From assembly GCA_947168395.1 (NCBI GenBank), contig CAMVLT010000003.1, forward strand, positions 62,001-126,000: a DNA stretch of 64,000 nt, written 5' to 3'. Position numbers and translations under genes: made by a program. This DNA comes from an uncultured Prevotellaceae bacterium (lineage in GTDB: Bacteria > Bacteroidota > Bacteroidia > Bacteroidales > Bacteroidaceae). Below the pieces are notes generated by a model. The model did no database searches and had not been told where the DNA came from. It was given only the letters and a program-made list of their open reading frames with translations. This document shows positions 1-9,772 of this stretch, in pieces (positions within the stretch are counted from its first letter, which is position 1; every line of letters starts with the position of its first letter).

Positions 1-1222
1 TCCAGAACCACTCGCCGTTTTCCCAGTCGATGAGGTTCTGCTTGATGTACTGCCAGCAACGTTCGGCCTTGTCGAGTGCAGAAGAGTCACCGAAGTATTG
101 ATAGATGTTCACCCATCCCACTACGTTTTCAGCCTGCACCCACCAGTGGAGGTCATTATCGTCATGCCCCGTATCGAGATTGGCTTCGTGTATCATCGAG
201 CCGTCAGGTCTCAGGCCTTTCTCGGAAGCTCTGGCCACCTCGCGCACTACCTGTTCCACCTTTTCGAGCACCTTTGGGTCACCCAACACCAAAGCTGCCT
301 CGTGCAGCAGCCACGAACACTCAATATCGTGTCCGTAGCTCTCCAGATGACTGGCGCCTCGCGTCCAGTCGTTCTCAAAGAATAGGTCGAGGTGATGGGT
401 CTTTGGGTTCAGTATCTTATCGGTAAAGATGTAGATGAGGTTACGCAGCGAGCCTTCAATGCGGGTCAACAACTCAATAGGTACTGTGACATCAACAGGC
501 AATACCGCACCTATGGCGGGAACGTAGTTACATGATGTAGCAGCCTGCATCTCCTTCAAACAACGAAGGAGGTTCGTGTAAGGTTCGATGATGTGCAGAT
601 GAGTGTTCTGCGACTTCGGGTAGTTGGCATCGAGTTCCGACAGACGCATGTCGGCAATCTCCCCCCACTCTCGGGTACAGGCTTCGATATAGCCATTATA
701 TTGAGTATCGAGCGAATGTTTCTCAATACATTCGTAAAGCTCGATAGCATAGTCCAATGCCTCGCGATCACCTGTAGCACGGGCATATTCCGACAGTCCA
801 TAGATAGCAAAGCCGATAGCGTAGAACTGTTTCTTGGTGTCGAGGGGATGACCCTTGTAGTCAACACTCCAGTAAATGCCCCCGTAATCAGGGTCAATGA
901 AGTGGTCGATGATATAGCGCTTGGCACGAGTGGCAGCATCAAGGTAGAGCTGGACCTCATGAGGCTCATAGGACTCATGCGACCTATGAGAGAAATACCT
1001 ATAGGCCGCTGAGAAGGCCCAAAGGATGCGAGCATTAAGGATAGCGCCTTTTTCGGCTTCGGGGTGCAGTTGACCATTACCATCTATGCGTCCGTAGAAG
1101 CCGCCGTTTTCGTGGTCCTGCATCTTGTTGAGCCAAAAAGGCAGGATATTCTGCGTGAGGACATCCTTCATTTCGCGTTTCATTATCGCGATTCGATCGC
1201 GACATACGGAACTATTAGTCAT
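1..1222 (-). CDS. Cellobiose/mannobiose 2-epimerase (AGE family), C-terminus beyond window
   Basis: Predicted cytoplasmic N-acylglucosamine-2-epimerase-family enzyme that converts beta-1,4-mannobiose to mannosyl-glucose (or cellobiose to glucosyl-mannose). The readable ~406 residues show the alpha/alpha-barrel landmarks of the family: NGGFYGRID near the N-terminus, HLHIIEPYTNLL, then the histidine motifs GHDIECSWLL and DLHWWVQAENVVG, which carry the catalytic histidines in characterised cellobiose epimerases. The reading frame is open to base 1, so only a short tail is missing. Two in-frame starts exist. ATG at 1222 overlaps the stop of the upstream symporter gene by 4 bases; ATG at 1183 gives a start closer to known homologues. 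It is the last visible gene of the leftward mannan arm and sits beside a GH130 phosphorylase, the pairing known from Bacteroides fragilis, which favours mannobiose as the substrate. Confidence 0.88.
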   Translation of the reverse strand, partial: MTNSSVCRDRIAIMKREMKDVLTQNILPFWLNKMQDHENGGFYGRIDGNGQLHPEAEKGAILNARILWAFSAAYRYFSHRSHESYEPHEVQLYLDAATRAKRYIIDHFIDPDYGGIYWSVDYKGHPLDTKKQFYAIGFAIYGLSEYARATGDREALDYAIELYECIEKHSLDTQYNGYIEACTREWGEIADMRLSELDANYPKSQNTHLHIIEPYTNLLRCLKEMQAATSCNYVPAIGAVLPVDVTVPIELLTRIEGSLRNLIYIFTDKILNPKTHHLDLFFENDWTRGASHLESYGHDIECSWLLHEAALVLGDPKVLEKVEQVVREVARASEKGLRPDGSMIHEANLDTGHDDNDLHWWVQAENVVGWVNIYQYFGDSSALDKAERCWQYIKQNLIDWENGEWFW

Positions 1223-2562
1223 TTCTTAATAGGATAAATATAGGTCAACAAGATGATAAGGGCAGCGATGACGGCGGGGAAGATGGAGAAGAGACACCAC
1301 ACCATCGAAAGCACCGAGTCGGTGATGCTGGCCGGATCGACGCTGGTATTGCCCATGTCGTCGGTAATCATGCTGGCACCAGCCAAGCCCAGGAAGAGGG
1401 CAACGAGTGAACCACTTATGGCCGTACCAAACTTCTGAGCCATAGTACCGCTTGAGAAAATCAGTCCCGTCGACGACGTGCCGTTCTTCTCGGTGGCGTA
1501 GTCAGCTACGTCGGCATACATTGACCAAAGCAGCGGTGAGTAGAGACCGATACCGATGGAGGTGAGGATGACCAGGGCTACCATCACCCAAATATAAGCG
1601 GGATCCATAGGAATGAAGAAGAAGCCTACGGAAAACACCAGACAGATGACGGCTGCCCACTGGAAAGCCTTGCGCTTGGAGCCTACCCACTCGGTGAACT
1701 TGGGCGACACACCACCGAAGACCATACAAGTGAGTTCGCCGAATGTCATGAACACCGTATAATTAATGATGAGTCCGCTGACAGTGACATCGCCTTTCAG
1801 ACAGTATTCAAACATATAGCCAGCCACGGCATAGCGGAAACCATTGAAGAAATTGGTGCAGATGCCGATGAGCGTCAGATAAATCCATGGTTTGTTGCGG
1901 AAAAGGTCGGCAAAGGGCTTGAACGAGAATTTCTCAGCACGGACGGGTTTCAGCCGCTCTTTGGTGAGCAGTCCGCAGGCCAGTGTGCCTACGGCGGCTA
2001 TCACACCGAAGAAAGCGCCAAGCACAGCATACTGGTGCTGAGGTGTGCCACCGATGAACTTCTGCAAGTATGGGAACGACAGCAGGGTGATGAAGCCCAT
2101 GGCATAAGCTCCCACCATGCGGTAGGAGGAGAACTGGTTCTTCTCGTTGTCATCATCGGTCATCACGCCCAGCAGCGAACCGTAGGGCACATTGACTCCT
2201 GTATAAATGGCCATCATCAGCAGATAAAGTGAATAGGCCCAGATGCGCTTGCCCACAGGACCGAAGTCGGGGGTATAAAGCAACAGCGCAAAAATAAGAC
2301 CGAAAGGAATGGCGCCGAAGATAAGCCAGGGGCGATAGGTACCCCAGCGCGACTGTGTGCGGTCGGCCAGTGAACCCATAAGAGGGTCGGTAATTACGTC
2401 GAACATTCGTGCGATGAGCATCAGTGTTGCTGCATCGGCGAAGGTTAGTCCGAAAACATTGGTGAAGAAAAGCGGAAAAGCAATCGACATGATTTTCCAA
2501 GTGATACCACCGGCTGCTGCGTCACCAAGTGCATAGCCGATTTTTTCTTTCAAATTAGCCAT
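1219..2562 (-). CDS. GPH-family (MelB-like) sugar:cation symporter
   Basis: A 447-residue inner-membrane protein of the glycoside-pentoside-hexuronide:cation symporter group of the major facilitator superfamily. It begins with MANLKEKIGYALGDAAAGG, the typical family N-terminus, followed by the loop 2-3 region DPLMGSLADRTQSRWGTYRPW and about twelve hydrophobic segments. Its position between the GH130 phosphorylase and the disaccharide epimerase points to import of beta-1,4-mannobiose or short manno-oligosaccharides from periplasm to cytoplasm; the substrate is inferred from context only. It follows the GH130 gene after 21 bases of A/T-rich repeat and overlaps the epimerase start by 4 bases, so the three are almost certainly co-transcribed. 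Confidence 0.9.
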   Translation of the reverse strand: MANLKEKIGYALGDAAAGGITWKIMSIAFPLFFTNVFGLTFADAATLMLIARMFDVITDPLMGSLADRTQSRWGTYRPWLIFGAIPFGLIFALLLYTPDFGPVGKRIWAYSLYLLMMAIYTGVNVPYGSLLGVMTDDDNEKNQFSSYRMVGAYAMGFITLLSFPYLQKFIGGTPQHQYAVLGAFFGVIAAVGTLACGLLTKERLKPVRAEKFSFKPFADLFRNKPWIYLTLIGICTNFFNGFRYAVAGYMFEYCLKGDVTVSGLIINYTVFMTFGELTCMVFGGVSPKFTEWVGSKRKAFQWAAVICLVFSVGFFFIPMDPAYIWVMVALVILTSIGIGLYSPLLWSMYADVADYATEKNGTSSTGLIFSSGTMAQKFGTAISGSLVALFLGLAGASMITDDMGNTSVDPASITDSVLSMVWCLFSIFPAVIAALIILLTYIYPIKK

Positions 2563-2600
2563 ATATATTTACGATTTGACAATTCACAATTTACTATTTT
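2563..2600 (-). repeat. Intercistronic A/T-rich heptamer-like repeat
   Basis: On the minus strand the 3' end of the GH130 gene and the 21-base spacer read as successive units GTAAATT, GTGAATT, GTCAAATC, GTAAATA. The TGA stop of the GH130 gene lies inside the second unit. Similar 7-8-bp tracts sit in other intra-operon spacers of this window. Confidence 0.55.
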
Positions 2601-3768
2601 TCCTTATCAGTTGCTTAATTGTCTCTACCGAGGTAGCAGTATAATATCCGTCCTCTGGGGTGTTCATGCAGTAGTCGATAAGACGGTCGATAGTCGACGT
2701 AGCCACATGCATGCGGGTGTCGGCCGAGGCATAGTAGATGAAAACCCGGCCCGAAGAATAGTGCTCACTATCTTCTTCATCAGCAATCCATCCGTTGGCA
2801 AAGGCCACGTTCATCACGTCACCCACATACTCGTCGCCCTCAGGCACAAGAAAGAATCCGCCAGGACGAGCAATAACCCGTGTGGGGTCATCGAGTGCCG
2901 TCATATACATATAAAGCACATAGCGCAACCCGTCGGCTGTGGCACGCACGCCATGGGCCAGATGCAACCATCCCTTCGATGTCTTCAGCGGGTGAGGTCC
3001 CTCACCATTCTTCACTTCTGTAATGGTATGGTAGTGACGGGCATAGATAATCTTCTCCTTCTCGATTTCGGCGTGGGTGATATCCTCCACCAATGCCCAG
3101 CCTATGCCTCCACCGCTGCCGGTGTCGATGAAGCCATCCTGCGGACGAGTGTAGAAAGCATATTTCCCATCTACAAATTCAGGATGGAGCACCACGTTGC
3201 GTTGCTGGCTGCGGGTCTTCAGGTCGGGCAGTCGGTACCACGTCTTCAGGTCCTTGGTACGGGCGATACCCGCCGTGGCCGTGGCAGCACTGAGGTCGCC
3301 GGACTTTGTGTCGTCATGGCGCTCGGCACAGAACACCCCGTAAATCCAGCCGTCCTCATGTGCCGTGAGCCGCATGTCATAGATATTGGTTGCCGGCACC
3401 AAATCATCGGGCATGGTGATGGGTTCGTCCCAAAAGCGGAAATTGTCGATACCGTTAGGACTCTCAGCCACTGCGAAGAAGGACTTTCGATCGGCTCCCT
3501 CCACGCGTACAACTAATATATACTTACCCTGCCATTTAATGGCACCACTGTTGAGCGTAGCATTCACCATGATACGCTGCATGAGATAGGGGTTGTCGTG
3601 TTCGTTGAAATCATAGCGCCATTCTAAGGGAGTATGCTCCGAAGTCAGGATGGGAAACTTATACTTCTCGTAAATGCCGTTCCCCCACTCCACGGCTACA
3701 TTTTTACGGCCAAGCAGTGCCTCATGGTGAGCGCGCAGGGCCTGCACTTTCTTTTCAAATTCTGTCAT
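2584..3768 (-). CDS. GH130 4-O-beta-D-mannosyl-D-glucose phosphorylase
   Basis: A 394-residue cytoplasmic enzyme with no signal peptide, predicted to phosphorolyse mannosyl-beta-1,4-glucose to alpha-mannose-1-phosphate and glucose. The sequence has the GH130 five-bladed propeller signatures: a YDMRLT motif whose aspartate falls at residue 131, the same number as the catalytic Asp131 of the B. fragilis enzyme, then RTKDLKTW, the Arg/His-rich RSQQRNVVLHPE (phosphate-binding region in the family) and GPHPLKTSKGWLHLAHGV. Length agrees with the family (~390). It lies 4 bases downstream of the leftward GH26 gene and upstream of the symporter and epimerase. Assignment to the mannosyl-glucose rather than the mannobiose or mannosyl-GlcNAc subgroup rests on the neighbouring epimerase and the YDMRLT context. 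Confidence 0.92.
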   Translation of the reverse strand: MTEFEKKVQALRAHHEALLGRKNVAVEWGNGIYEKYKFPILTSEHTPLEWRYDFNEHDNPYLMQRIMVNATLNSGAIKWQGKYILVVRVEGADRKSFFAVAESPNGIDNFRFWDEPITMPDDLVPATNIYDMRLTAHEDGWIYGVFCAERHDDTKSGDLSAATATAGIARTKDLKTWYRLPDLKTRSQQRNVVLHPEFVDGKYAFYTRPQDGFIDTGSGGGIGWALVEDITHAEIEKEKIIYARHYHTITEVKNGEGPHPLKTSKGWLHLAHGVRATADGLRYVLYMYMTALDDPTRVIARPGGFFLVPEGDEYVGDVMNVAFANGWIADEEDSEHYSSGRVFIYYASADTRMHVATSTIDRLIDYCMNTPEDGYYTATSVETIKQLIRKNSKL

Positions 3769-3772
3769 AGTG

Positions 3773-4879
3773 TTAGTTGTTTATATCTTTCAAGAATAAC
3801 GTATTCTTTGCTTCGTAAAGACGTTTAAAATCCTCAGCACAAGATAGTTCTGGTGCCGGACCGAAGTATTCCTTCTTGTAGTTGCGCCACAGCAGGAAGT
3901 AGCTGATGGGGTACTGGTCCATAATGGGCTTCAGCACGCGTGTCCACCAAGTAGAGTCGGGCATATTCTGCAAGCCACACTCGGTCATGGCCAACAGCTT
4001 GCCGTTGTCTTTAGCGAACTGGCTCAGGAAGTCGAGGTCGGCCTTCAGCTGGGACTTGAAGTCGTCTTCTGTGCCCCACTGGTAGGCGTCCTCACCGATG
4101 AGCTTTACATGGTCGTTGCCAGGATAACGCTGGAGGAAACGTTCCAATGTCCAGTTGCCGTCAAGGTTGGGTGAATAGCTCCATAGGAGGTTGTCGAGGC
4201 CACGTCTACTGAGGTAGTCTTGCAACATATTCCACAAGCCTCGGAACTCGTCGTCGCTACACAGTTTCTGCCCCCACCAGAACCAGGAACCATTGTTCTC
4301 GTGCCAAGGACGGAAGATGATGGGCACAGGTTTTCCATCCTCAGTCTTCAGGGTGGCAATGAAGTCCGCCACCCGCTCCATCCACGTCTTGAACAGTTCG
4401 TGGTGGGTACCGCCAGGTAGGATGTTCCTGACTATGGTAGTGTCAGCGACGTCCCATGCCGAACCTTCAGGGAACTTTTGTCCTGAAAGTCCACCCATAG
4501 GAGCTGTGGTAAGAGGATTACGCGGATGCCAGCTGAGGGTAACGATGCCGCCTCGCTCGTAGTGGGCTATCAGCTCGTCGTGGATACGGGTGAAGGGCAC
4601 GCTGTCAAGGTTCTTGGCATCCGCCAGTTCTATACCGCCGAGGTCGAAGCCCATTACGGCGGGATAGTCGCCAACAGTAGCCAATACGTCACTCCGTCCC
4701 AGTTCCCACTCCCAAGTGATACCATAGAACGGATCGTCCTGATGTCCCATCATATAGCCCCGCTGTTGCAGCTTCTGCATGCGTTCGGCCAATTGTTCAC
4801 TACCAGTCTTTTTGGCAACCTTTGGTGCATTGCACGCCACCATCATCGCGGCAGCCAAACCAAATAAAAGCTGTTTCAT
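3773..4879 (-). CDS. GH26 beta-mannanase (mannobiohydrolase-like) lipoprotein
   Basis: A 368-residue glycoside hydrolase family 26 enzyme acting on beta-1,4-mannan or manno-oligosaccharides. A short lipoprotein signal ends at the lipobox MVAC with Cys16. The GH26 acid/base lies in PWHENNGSWFWWG (Glu194) and the nucleophile in LAMTECGLQ (Glu300). The residues after the lipidated cysteine (NAPKVAKK) are not acidic, so the Bacteroidota surface-export signal is absent and a periplasmic location is inferred. It is a clear paralogue of the GH26 at 17.1-18.2 kb: both share MxGHxDDxxYG, RSDVL and VTLSWH. Mannobiose release fits its position in the arm holding the mannobiose transporter and phosphorylase. 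It follows the esterase gene after a 16-base repeat-like spacer. Confidence 0.93.
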   Translation of the reverse strand: MKQLLFGLAAAMMVACNAPKVAKKTGSEQLAERMQKLQQRGYMMGHQDDPFYGITWEWELGRSDVLATVGDYPAVMGFDLGGIELADAKNLDSVPFTRIHDELIAHYERGGIVTLSWHPRNPLTTAPMGGLSGQKFPEGSAWDVADTTIVRNILPGGTHHELFKTWMERVADFIATLKTEDGKPVPIIFRPWHENNGSWFWWGQKLCSDDEFRGLWNMLQDYLSRRGLDNLLWSYSPNLDGNWTLERFLQRYPGNDHVKLIGEDAYQWGTEDDFKSQLKADLDFLSQFAKDNGKLLAMTECGLQNMPDSTWWTRVLKPIMDQYPISYFLLWRNYKKEYFGPAPELSCAEDFKRLYEAKNTLFLKDINN

Positions 4880-4900
4880 TTCTCAATTAAAATTATCAAT
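4880..4900 (-). repeat. Intercistronic AATTGA-type repeat
   Basis: Minus strand AATTGATAATTTTAATTGAG between the esterase and GH26 genes. The TGA stop of the esterase gene lies in the first AATTGA and the GH26 ATG follows the last unit directly. Confidence 0.45.
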
Positions 4901-6185
4901 TGTCGATTTTCATTTGCTTTCTCAGCCAGTCGAGCCACTCGTCCCACTGCTCTTGATACCAGAAATGGGCTGTCTGTTGATAGACACTAAGCGTCTTCTG
5001 TCCTTTTAATATATTATAGGTGGCGTAGGCCGTCGTTGGCGGTACTACGTCATCATTATAGCCAAATGATACCCAAGCCGGACACGTGATGCGTCGTACG
5101 AAGTTGACACCGTCGTAGTAGCGTGACGTTTCAATCTGTTTCTCCTTACCCTTACCCTTGTTCCAATAGAAATAGTGAGGCCAACCGCAGGCCACCCCTT
5201 TCAGTGAGGCGGTGTGGTCACAGAGTGCCGGATGGACAGCAGCCAAGAAAGTGATACGATTGTCGAGAGCAGCCGTGGCGTATGACAAGAAACCACCCTG
5301 GCTGGCTCCCGTCACTCCGATGGTCTTGCTATCCCATTCGGGTAGTGAGGCGATATAGTCGACCGAGCGAACACAGCCCACGATGACCCGCTTATAATAG
5401 CTGTCGTCGCGGTTGTCCATGCCATAGTTCCAGTAGCCATTCAAGGCTCCATTCATCAAATTGTCATAGAAAGTCTGAGGTTGGGTGACGTCCACACCGT
5501 GAATGCCTATCTCCAGCACGATGGCCTTTGTCGGAGCCGTATAAGTATCGCCCGTATAAGGACGGACACCAGCACCTGGCACACGAAGCAAGGCAGGATA
5601 CTTGCCCGGTTTTACAGGAACCGAAAGAATGCCGTAGGTGCGCGACCCCCAGCGGATGTTCTGAAAGCTCACCTGATAGACATTGACGTCTTCATTGGAG
5701 CGATCGGGCAACAGTTCGCGCTGAGGATCCAAGGCTGTCCAGCGGGCCTCTTCCAATGCCTTTGACCAAAAAGCATCGAAGTCGGCAGGATCAACTGTTG
5801 TCGGAACCAACTTCTCAGGAGAGAAAGCCGCTGTACATGCGCCAGTATACTCCTTGCCATCCACCTTGGCCACCACTTTCAGCCGATAGAAGCCAGGCTG
5901 CTGCATAGTACCCGTCCACTTCATGGTGCCGTCCTTCAGTACGGTTGTCTTTTTCACCTCAGGGTACATTTCTGGACCAGCCTCGTAGTTGACTTCTATA
6001 TTATTTAATAAGGTGGACGACTTCAAGACACTGACCTCGAAGTGAGCCTTCTCACCCACACGGTAATTCCAATCCTTATGGTCAGGGGAAACCATCACCA
6101 CAATGTTGTTGCCACGAATCTGCGCCGACACCGGCAATATCATCAGCAAGACGAGCAAGACGAAAAGAAGTTTTTTCATTGTCAT
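4896..6185 (-). CDS. CE7-like acetyl (xylan/mannan) esterase, exported
   Basis: A 429-residue alpha/beta-hydrolase with a signal peptide (MKKLLFVLLVLLMILPVSAQ) and no lipobox, hence probably soluble in the periplasm. Residues ~25-125 form an N-terminal beta-sandwich-like domain; the rest resembles the acetyl xylan esterase (AXE1/CE7) domain. The catalytic triad is readable: Ser295 in GASQGG, Asp378 in GYNDDVVPP, His407 in QTAHFW. The proposed role is to remove acetyl groups from glucomannan or its oligosaccharides so that the GH26 enzymes can reach the backbone; substrate is inferred from the locus. It is the first gene of the leftward operon, 251 bases from the divergent susC start, with a good -7 element at 6211-6218. 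Confidence 0.85.
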   Translation of the reverse strand: MTMKKLLFVLLVLLMILPVSAQIRGNNIVVMVSPDHKDWNYRVGEKAHFEVSVLKSSTLLNNIEVNYEAGPEMYPEVKKTTVLKDGTMKWTGTMQQPGFYRLKVVAKVDGKEYTGACTAAFSPEKLVPTTVDPADFDAFWSKALEEARWTALDPQRELLPDRSNEDVNVYQVSFQNIRWGSRTYGILSVPVKPGKYPALLRVPGAGVRPYTGDTYTAPTKAIVLEIGIHGVDVTQPQTFYDNLMNGALNGYWNYGMDNRDDSYYKRVIVGCVRSVDYIASLPEWDSKTIGVTGASQGGFLSYATAALDNRITFLAAVHPALCDHTASLKGVACGWPHYFYWNKGKGKEKQIETSRYYDGVNFVRRITCPAWVSFGYNDDVVPPTTAYATYNILKGQKTLSVYQQTAHFWYQEQWDEWLDWLRKQMKIDN

Positions 6186-6210
6186 AGGGTTGTTATTGTT
6201 TTAGACGTTG

Positions 6211-6239
6211 CAAAGTTAGCATTTTTTCCACAAATACAA
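6211..6239 (-). promoter_or_regulatory. Promoter of the leftward mannan operon
   Basis: CAAAGTTA at 6211-6218 is TAACTTTG on the minus strand, the Bacteroidota -7 consensus TANNTTTG, with a TTG 18 bases upstream (6237-6239). The 5' leader to the esterase ATG would be about 20 bases. Confidence 0.6.
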
Positions 6240-6341
6240 TGATACTTTTTTGTCCATCTTCAATACTTTTGTGAAATATGGCTGCCAAAAGCCTTATATT
6301 TGCAAGAAAGTATCAAATATAAGCAAAAAAACACAATGGAG

Positions 6342-6365
6342 TTTCGATAATTTTTCATAACTTTG
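6342..6365 (+). promoter_or_regulatory. Promoter of the susC operon
   Basis: TAACTTTG at 6358-6365 matches the Bacteroidota -7 element; no clean TTTG was found at the usual distance. A second candidate TATATTTG sits at 6295-6302 with TTTG at 6268-6271. The 251-base divergent region between the two arms holds both operon promoters and would be the place for a shared operator; no clear palindrome was seen there. Confidence 0.55.
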
Positions 6366-6436
6366 CAGCAGTTTATAAAAAAGAGACCTAAAAAAACGAC
6401 TAACATTTAATTATTAAAACTAATCTTAGTTAATGT

Positions 6437-9400
6437 ATGAATCTAAATTACAGTAAAGAAAAGATTCTTGCAGGAGTGTGTCTGGTAAGTTTACTGGGCA
6501 TCTCTCCGCAGGCTTTTGCTGGAGGGAAGAATTCCCCACTGCCTATGGAGCAGCAGCAGGCCACAAAGAAAATCACGGGTACTGTGTCGGACGCAATGGG
6601 TCCTGTCATAGGTGCCAGTGTGTTGGTGAAGGGTACGTCTACGGGCGCAGCCACCGACTTCGACGGGAAGTTCACGCTGAATGCGAAGCCGGGTGCCACG
6701 CTCGTCATCTCCTACATTGGTTATCTGACCAAGGAGGTGAAAGTTGACAGCCGCAATTCTTACAGCATCACCCTCGAAGAGGACAAGAAGGTGCTCGACG
6801 AAGTGGTGGTCGTAGGTTACGGTACGATGAAAAAGAGCGACATTTCTGGCGCTTCGGTCTCGTTAGGCGAGAATGCCATGAAAGGCTCAATTATCACGTC
6901 ACTCGACCAGTCGCTACAGGGTCGTGCCGCTGGTGTGACCGCCGTGCAGACCTCTGGTGCCCCTGGCTCGTCATCGTCAATTCGTGTCCGTGGTACTGCC
7001 ACCATCAACGCCAATGCCGAGCCGCTGTACGTCATCGACGGTGTCATCGTGCAGAGCGGTGGTGCCACGGCCTACGACTACGGACTGGGCGACGCACTGG
7101 GCAACGGTTCCGTGTCAACCATTTCGCCCCTGTCAACCATCGACCCCTCCGACATCGTGTCGATGGAGATTCTGAAGGATGCATCGGCTACCGCCATCTA
7201 CGGTGCCCAGGGTGCTAACGGTGTGGTGCTCATCACCACCAAACACGGTAAGGCCGGCGATGCTAAGTTCTCATACAACGGTATGGTAGCCGTAAACCGC
7301 CAGACCAAGCGCTTAGATATGATGAACCTGCGCGAATATGCAGAATATTATAATGGATTCGTAGCTCAGGGAGAGGTGCAGAACCCCAGCGCCTCCATGA
7401 GCGACCCCTCGCTGCTTGGCAAGGGAACCAATTGGCAGGATGCCATTTTCCAGACCGCTATCCAGCACTCGCACCAGGTGAACGTGCAGGGCGGCACCGA
7501 GAAGGTGCAGTACTACGCCTCGGCTGGCTACATGAACCAGGAGGGTACCATCATCGGCTCTAAGTTCGACCGTCTGAACTTCCGCGCCAACCTCGACGCC
7601 CAGCTCAAGTCGTGGCTGAAGATGGGTGCCAGCATCAGCTACTCAGAGACCAACGACGACCTGAAGCTGGCCGACGGCGACGAGGGCCTCATAGGCTACT
7701 CGCTGACCACCACGCCCAATATACCTATCTACGACGTCAACGGCGAGTACACCTCTGTATCGTCTGAAGGGTCCACCAACCCCAACCCCATTGCCATGGC
7801 CAAGATGAAGGACATCCTGCTGAACCGACAGAAGATGAACGGCAACGTGTTCTTCGAGGTGACACCCGTCAAACACCTGGTGTGGCACACCGAGGTGGGC
7901 TTCGACCTGAACTGGAGCAGGGGCGACCGCTGGGAGCCCACGGTGAACCTGCCCAACTACTACGTACAGAAGAACAGCAGCTCGCTGCAGAAGAACTCAA
8001 GCAAGTTCCTGCAGTTCAAGAACTACCTGACCTACAGCAACACCTTCGCCGAGAAGCACTCGGTGACGGCCATGCTGGGACAGGAGTGCTGGGAGTCGAA
8101 ATACGACTTCGTGTCGGCTGCCAACACGGGCCTGCCATCCAACGACGTGAAGAACCCCAAGCTGGGTGCCGACGTGCCCACCATCAATGCCGGCTTCGGC
8201 CCGTCGTCGATGGCCTCGTTCTTCACCCGCTGGACCTATAGCTACGACAACCGCTACAACGCCACCTACACCTACCGATACGACGGCTCGTCGAACTTCG
8301 GCCCCGAGAACCGCTGGGCCGGCTTCCACTCGGTAGCTGCCTCATGGCGCTTCAACAACGAGCAGTTCTTCAAGCCCCTGGAGAACGTCATCAGCAACGG
8401 TAAGTTGCGTGTGGGCTGGGGACAGACCGGTAACGCCAACATCGGCGGCTACAAGTGGGGCGTGTCGCTCTCGACCATGACCAGCGACCTGGGCAAGGGC
8501 TACCGCCCGGCCAACATTGCCAACAAAAGCGTGCAGTGGGAGAGCCAGGAGCAGTGGAACGTTGGTCTCGACTTAGGCTTCTTCAAAGACCGTATCAACC
8601 TGGTCATCGACTGGTATCGCAAGGAGTCGAAGGACATGCTGATGGAGCTGAAGCTCCCCTCCACCATGGGTACACAGGGCAACGCCTCGTCGAAGCTGGA
8701 AGCACCCTGGGGCAACTATGGCACCATCCGCAACACGGGTGTAGAAATCACGCTGAACACCCACCCGCTGATAGGCAAGTTTGAATGGGACGCCGAGTTC
8801 CAGATATCGTTCAACAAGAACAAGCTGGTGAAACTTACCGGCAACTCGGCCAGCGACGTGCCCCTGCCGGGCTACGGCCAGTGGTCGGACCTGGTGAGCC
8901 TGACCCGCGTGGGCGAGAGCCTCTACTCGTTCTACGGCTACGTCACCGACGGTATCTATCAGGACCTGGCCGACATCGAGTCGTCGCCGAAGCCCAGCAG
9001 CTACTCGTCGAACGGCGTGTGGGCCCGCAACAGCAACGTGTGGGTGGGCGACATCAAGTACAAGGACCTCAACGGCGACGGCATCATCGACGAGAACGAC
9101 CGTACCAATATCGGTTCGCCGCTGCCCAAGTACACCTTCGGCTTCACCAACACCTTCCGCTACAAGAATTTCGACCTGTCAATCTTCATCAACGGCTCTT
9201 ACGGCAACAAGGTGGGTAACTACACCAAGATGAAGCTGACGCACATGAACTCCTCGTGGACCAACCAGCTGAAGGACGTCAACGACCGTGCCCTCCTCGT
9301 TCCCATCGATGCCAACAAGGACTACTCGGCCGGTGTCGACCGCGGCGACGGTCAGCTCATCTGGCACTGGTACGACGACATCACCAACATCAGGGTGCAG

Positions 9401-9727
9401 AACGCCGGCACCAGCATGCCGCGTCTGAGCTTAGGCGACCCCAACGACAACGACCGCTGGAGCGACCGCTACATAGAGGACGGCTCATACATCCGCCTGA
9501 AGAACATCTCGCTGGGCTACACCTTCCCCAAGAAGATGATCAAGAGCCTGGGACTGGAGAGCCTGCGCGTGTACACCAACATCCAGAATCTGGTCACCAT
9601 CACCGGCTACGACGGCTATGACCCCGAAATCGGCGCCAGCACACAGTCGGCCAACGTCTTCGGACTCGACAACGGACGCTACCCCTCGCCCACGACCTAC
9701 TCGTTCGGCCTGAATGTCTCGTTCTAA
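6437..9727 (+). CDS. SusC-family TonB-dependent outer-membrane transporter
   Basis: A 1096-residue outer-membrane receptor for manno-oligosaccharide import, energised by TonB. After a signal peptide ending near SPQAFA, residues ~44-115 form the carboxypeptidase-D regulatory-like domain (ITGTVSDAMGPVIGASVLVKG), followed by a TonB-box-like DEVVVVGYG and the plug domain with VRGTATINANAEPLYVIDGV. A ~850-residue beta-barrel ends in FGLNVSF, with the terminal aromatic residue expected for barrel insertion. Full length for the family. It heads the rightward arm and is followed directly by susD. From about base 7400 on, third codon positions are strongly C/G-rich, as in a highly expressed gene. Specificity for mannan is inferred from the enzymes around it. 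Confidence 0.96.
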   Translation: MNLNYSKEKILAGVCLVSLLGISPQAFAGGKNSPLPMEQQQATKKITGTVSDAMGPVIGASVLVKGTSTGAATDFDGKFTLNAKPGATLVISYIGYLTKEVKVDSRNSYSITLEEDKKVLDEVVVVGYGTMKKSDISGASVSLGENAMKGSIITSLDQSLQGRAAGVTAVQTSGAPGSSSSIRVRGTATINANAEPLYVIDGVIVQSGGATAYDYGLGDALGNGSVSTISPLSTIDPSDIVSMEILKDASATAIYGAQGANGVVLITTKHGKAGDAKFSYNGMVAVNRQTKRLDMMNLREYAEYYNGFVAQGEVQNPSASMSDPSLLGKGTNWQDAIFQTAIQHSHQVNVQGGTEKVQYYASAGYMNQEGTIIGSKFDRLNFRANLDAQLKSWLKMGASISYSETNDDLKLADGDEGLIGYSLTTTPNIPIYDVNGEYTSVSSEGSTNPNPIAMAKMKDILLNRQKMNGNVFFEVTPVKHLVWHTEVGFDLNWSRGDRWEPTVNLPNYYVQKNSSSLQKNSSKFLQFKNYLTYSNTFAEKHSVTAMLGQECWESKYDFVSAANTGLPSNDVKNPKLGADVPTINAGFGPSSMASFFTRWTYSYDNRYNATYTYRYDGSSNFGPENRWAGFHSVAASWRFNNEQFFKPLENVISNGKLRVGWGQTGNANIGGYKWGVSLSTMTSDLGKGYRPANIANKSVQWESQEQWNVGLDLGFFKDRINLVIDWYRKESKDMLMELKLPSTMGTQGNASSKLEAPWGNYGTIRNTGVEITLNTHPLIGKFEWDAEFQISFNKNKLVKLTGNSASDVPLPGYGQWSDLVSLTRVGESLYSFYGYVTDGIYQDLADIESSPKPSSYSSNGVWARNSNVWVGDIKYKDLNGDGIIDENDRTNIGSPLPKYTFGFTNTFRYKNFDLSIFINGSYGNKVGNYTKMKLTHMNSSWTNQLKDVNDRALLVPIDANKDYSAGVDRGDGQLIWHWYDDITNIRVQNAGTSMPRLSLGDPNDNDRWSDRYIEDGSYIRLKNISLGYTFPKKMIKSLGLESLRVYTNIQNLVTITGYDGYDPEIGASTQSANVFGLDNGRYPSPTTYSFGLNVSF

Positions 9728-9772
9728 GTGATAATCAAAATGAAGTACACTAATATAAATATATATAAGGTT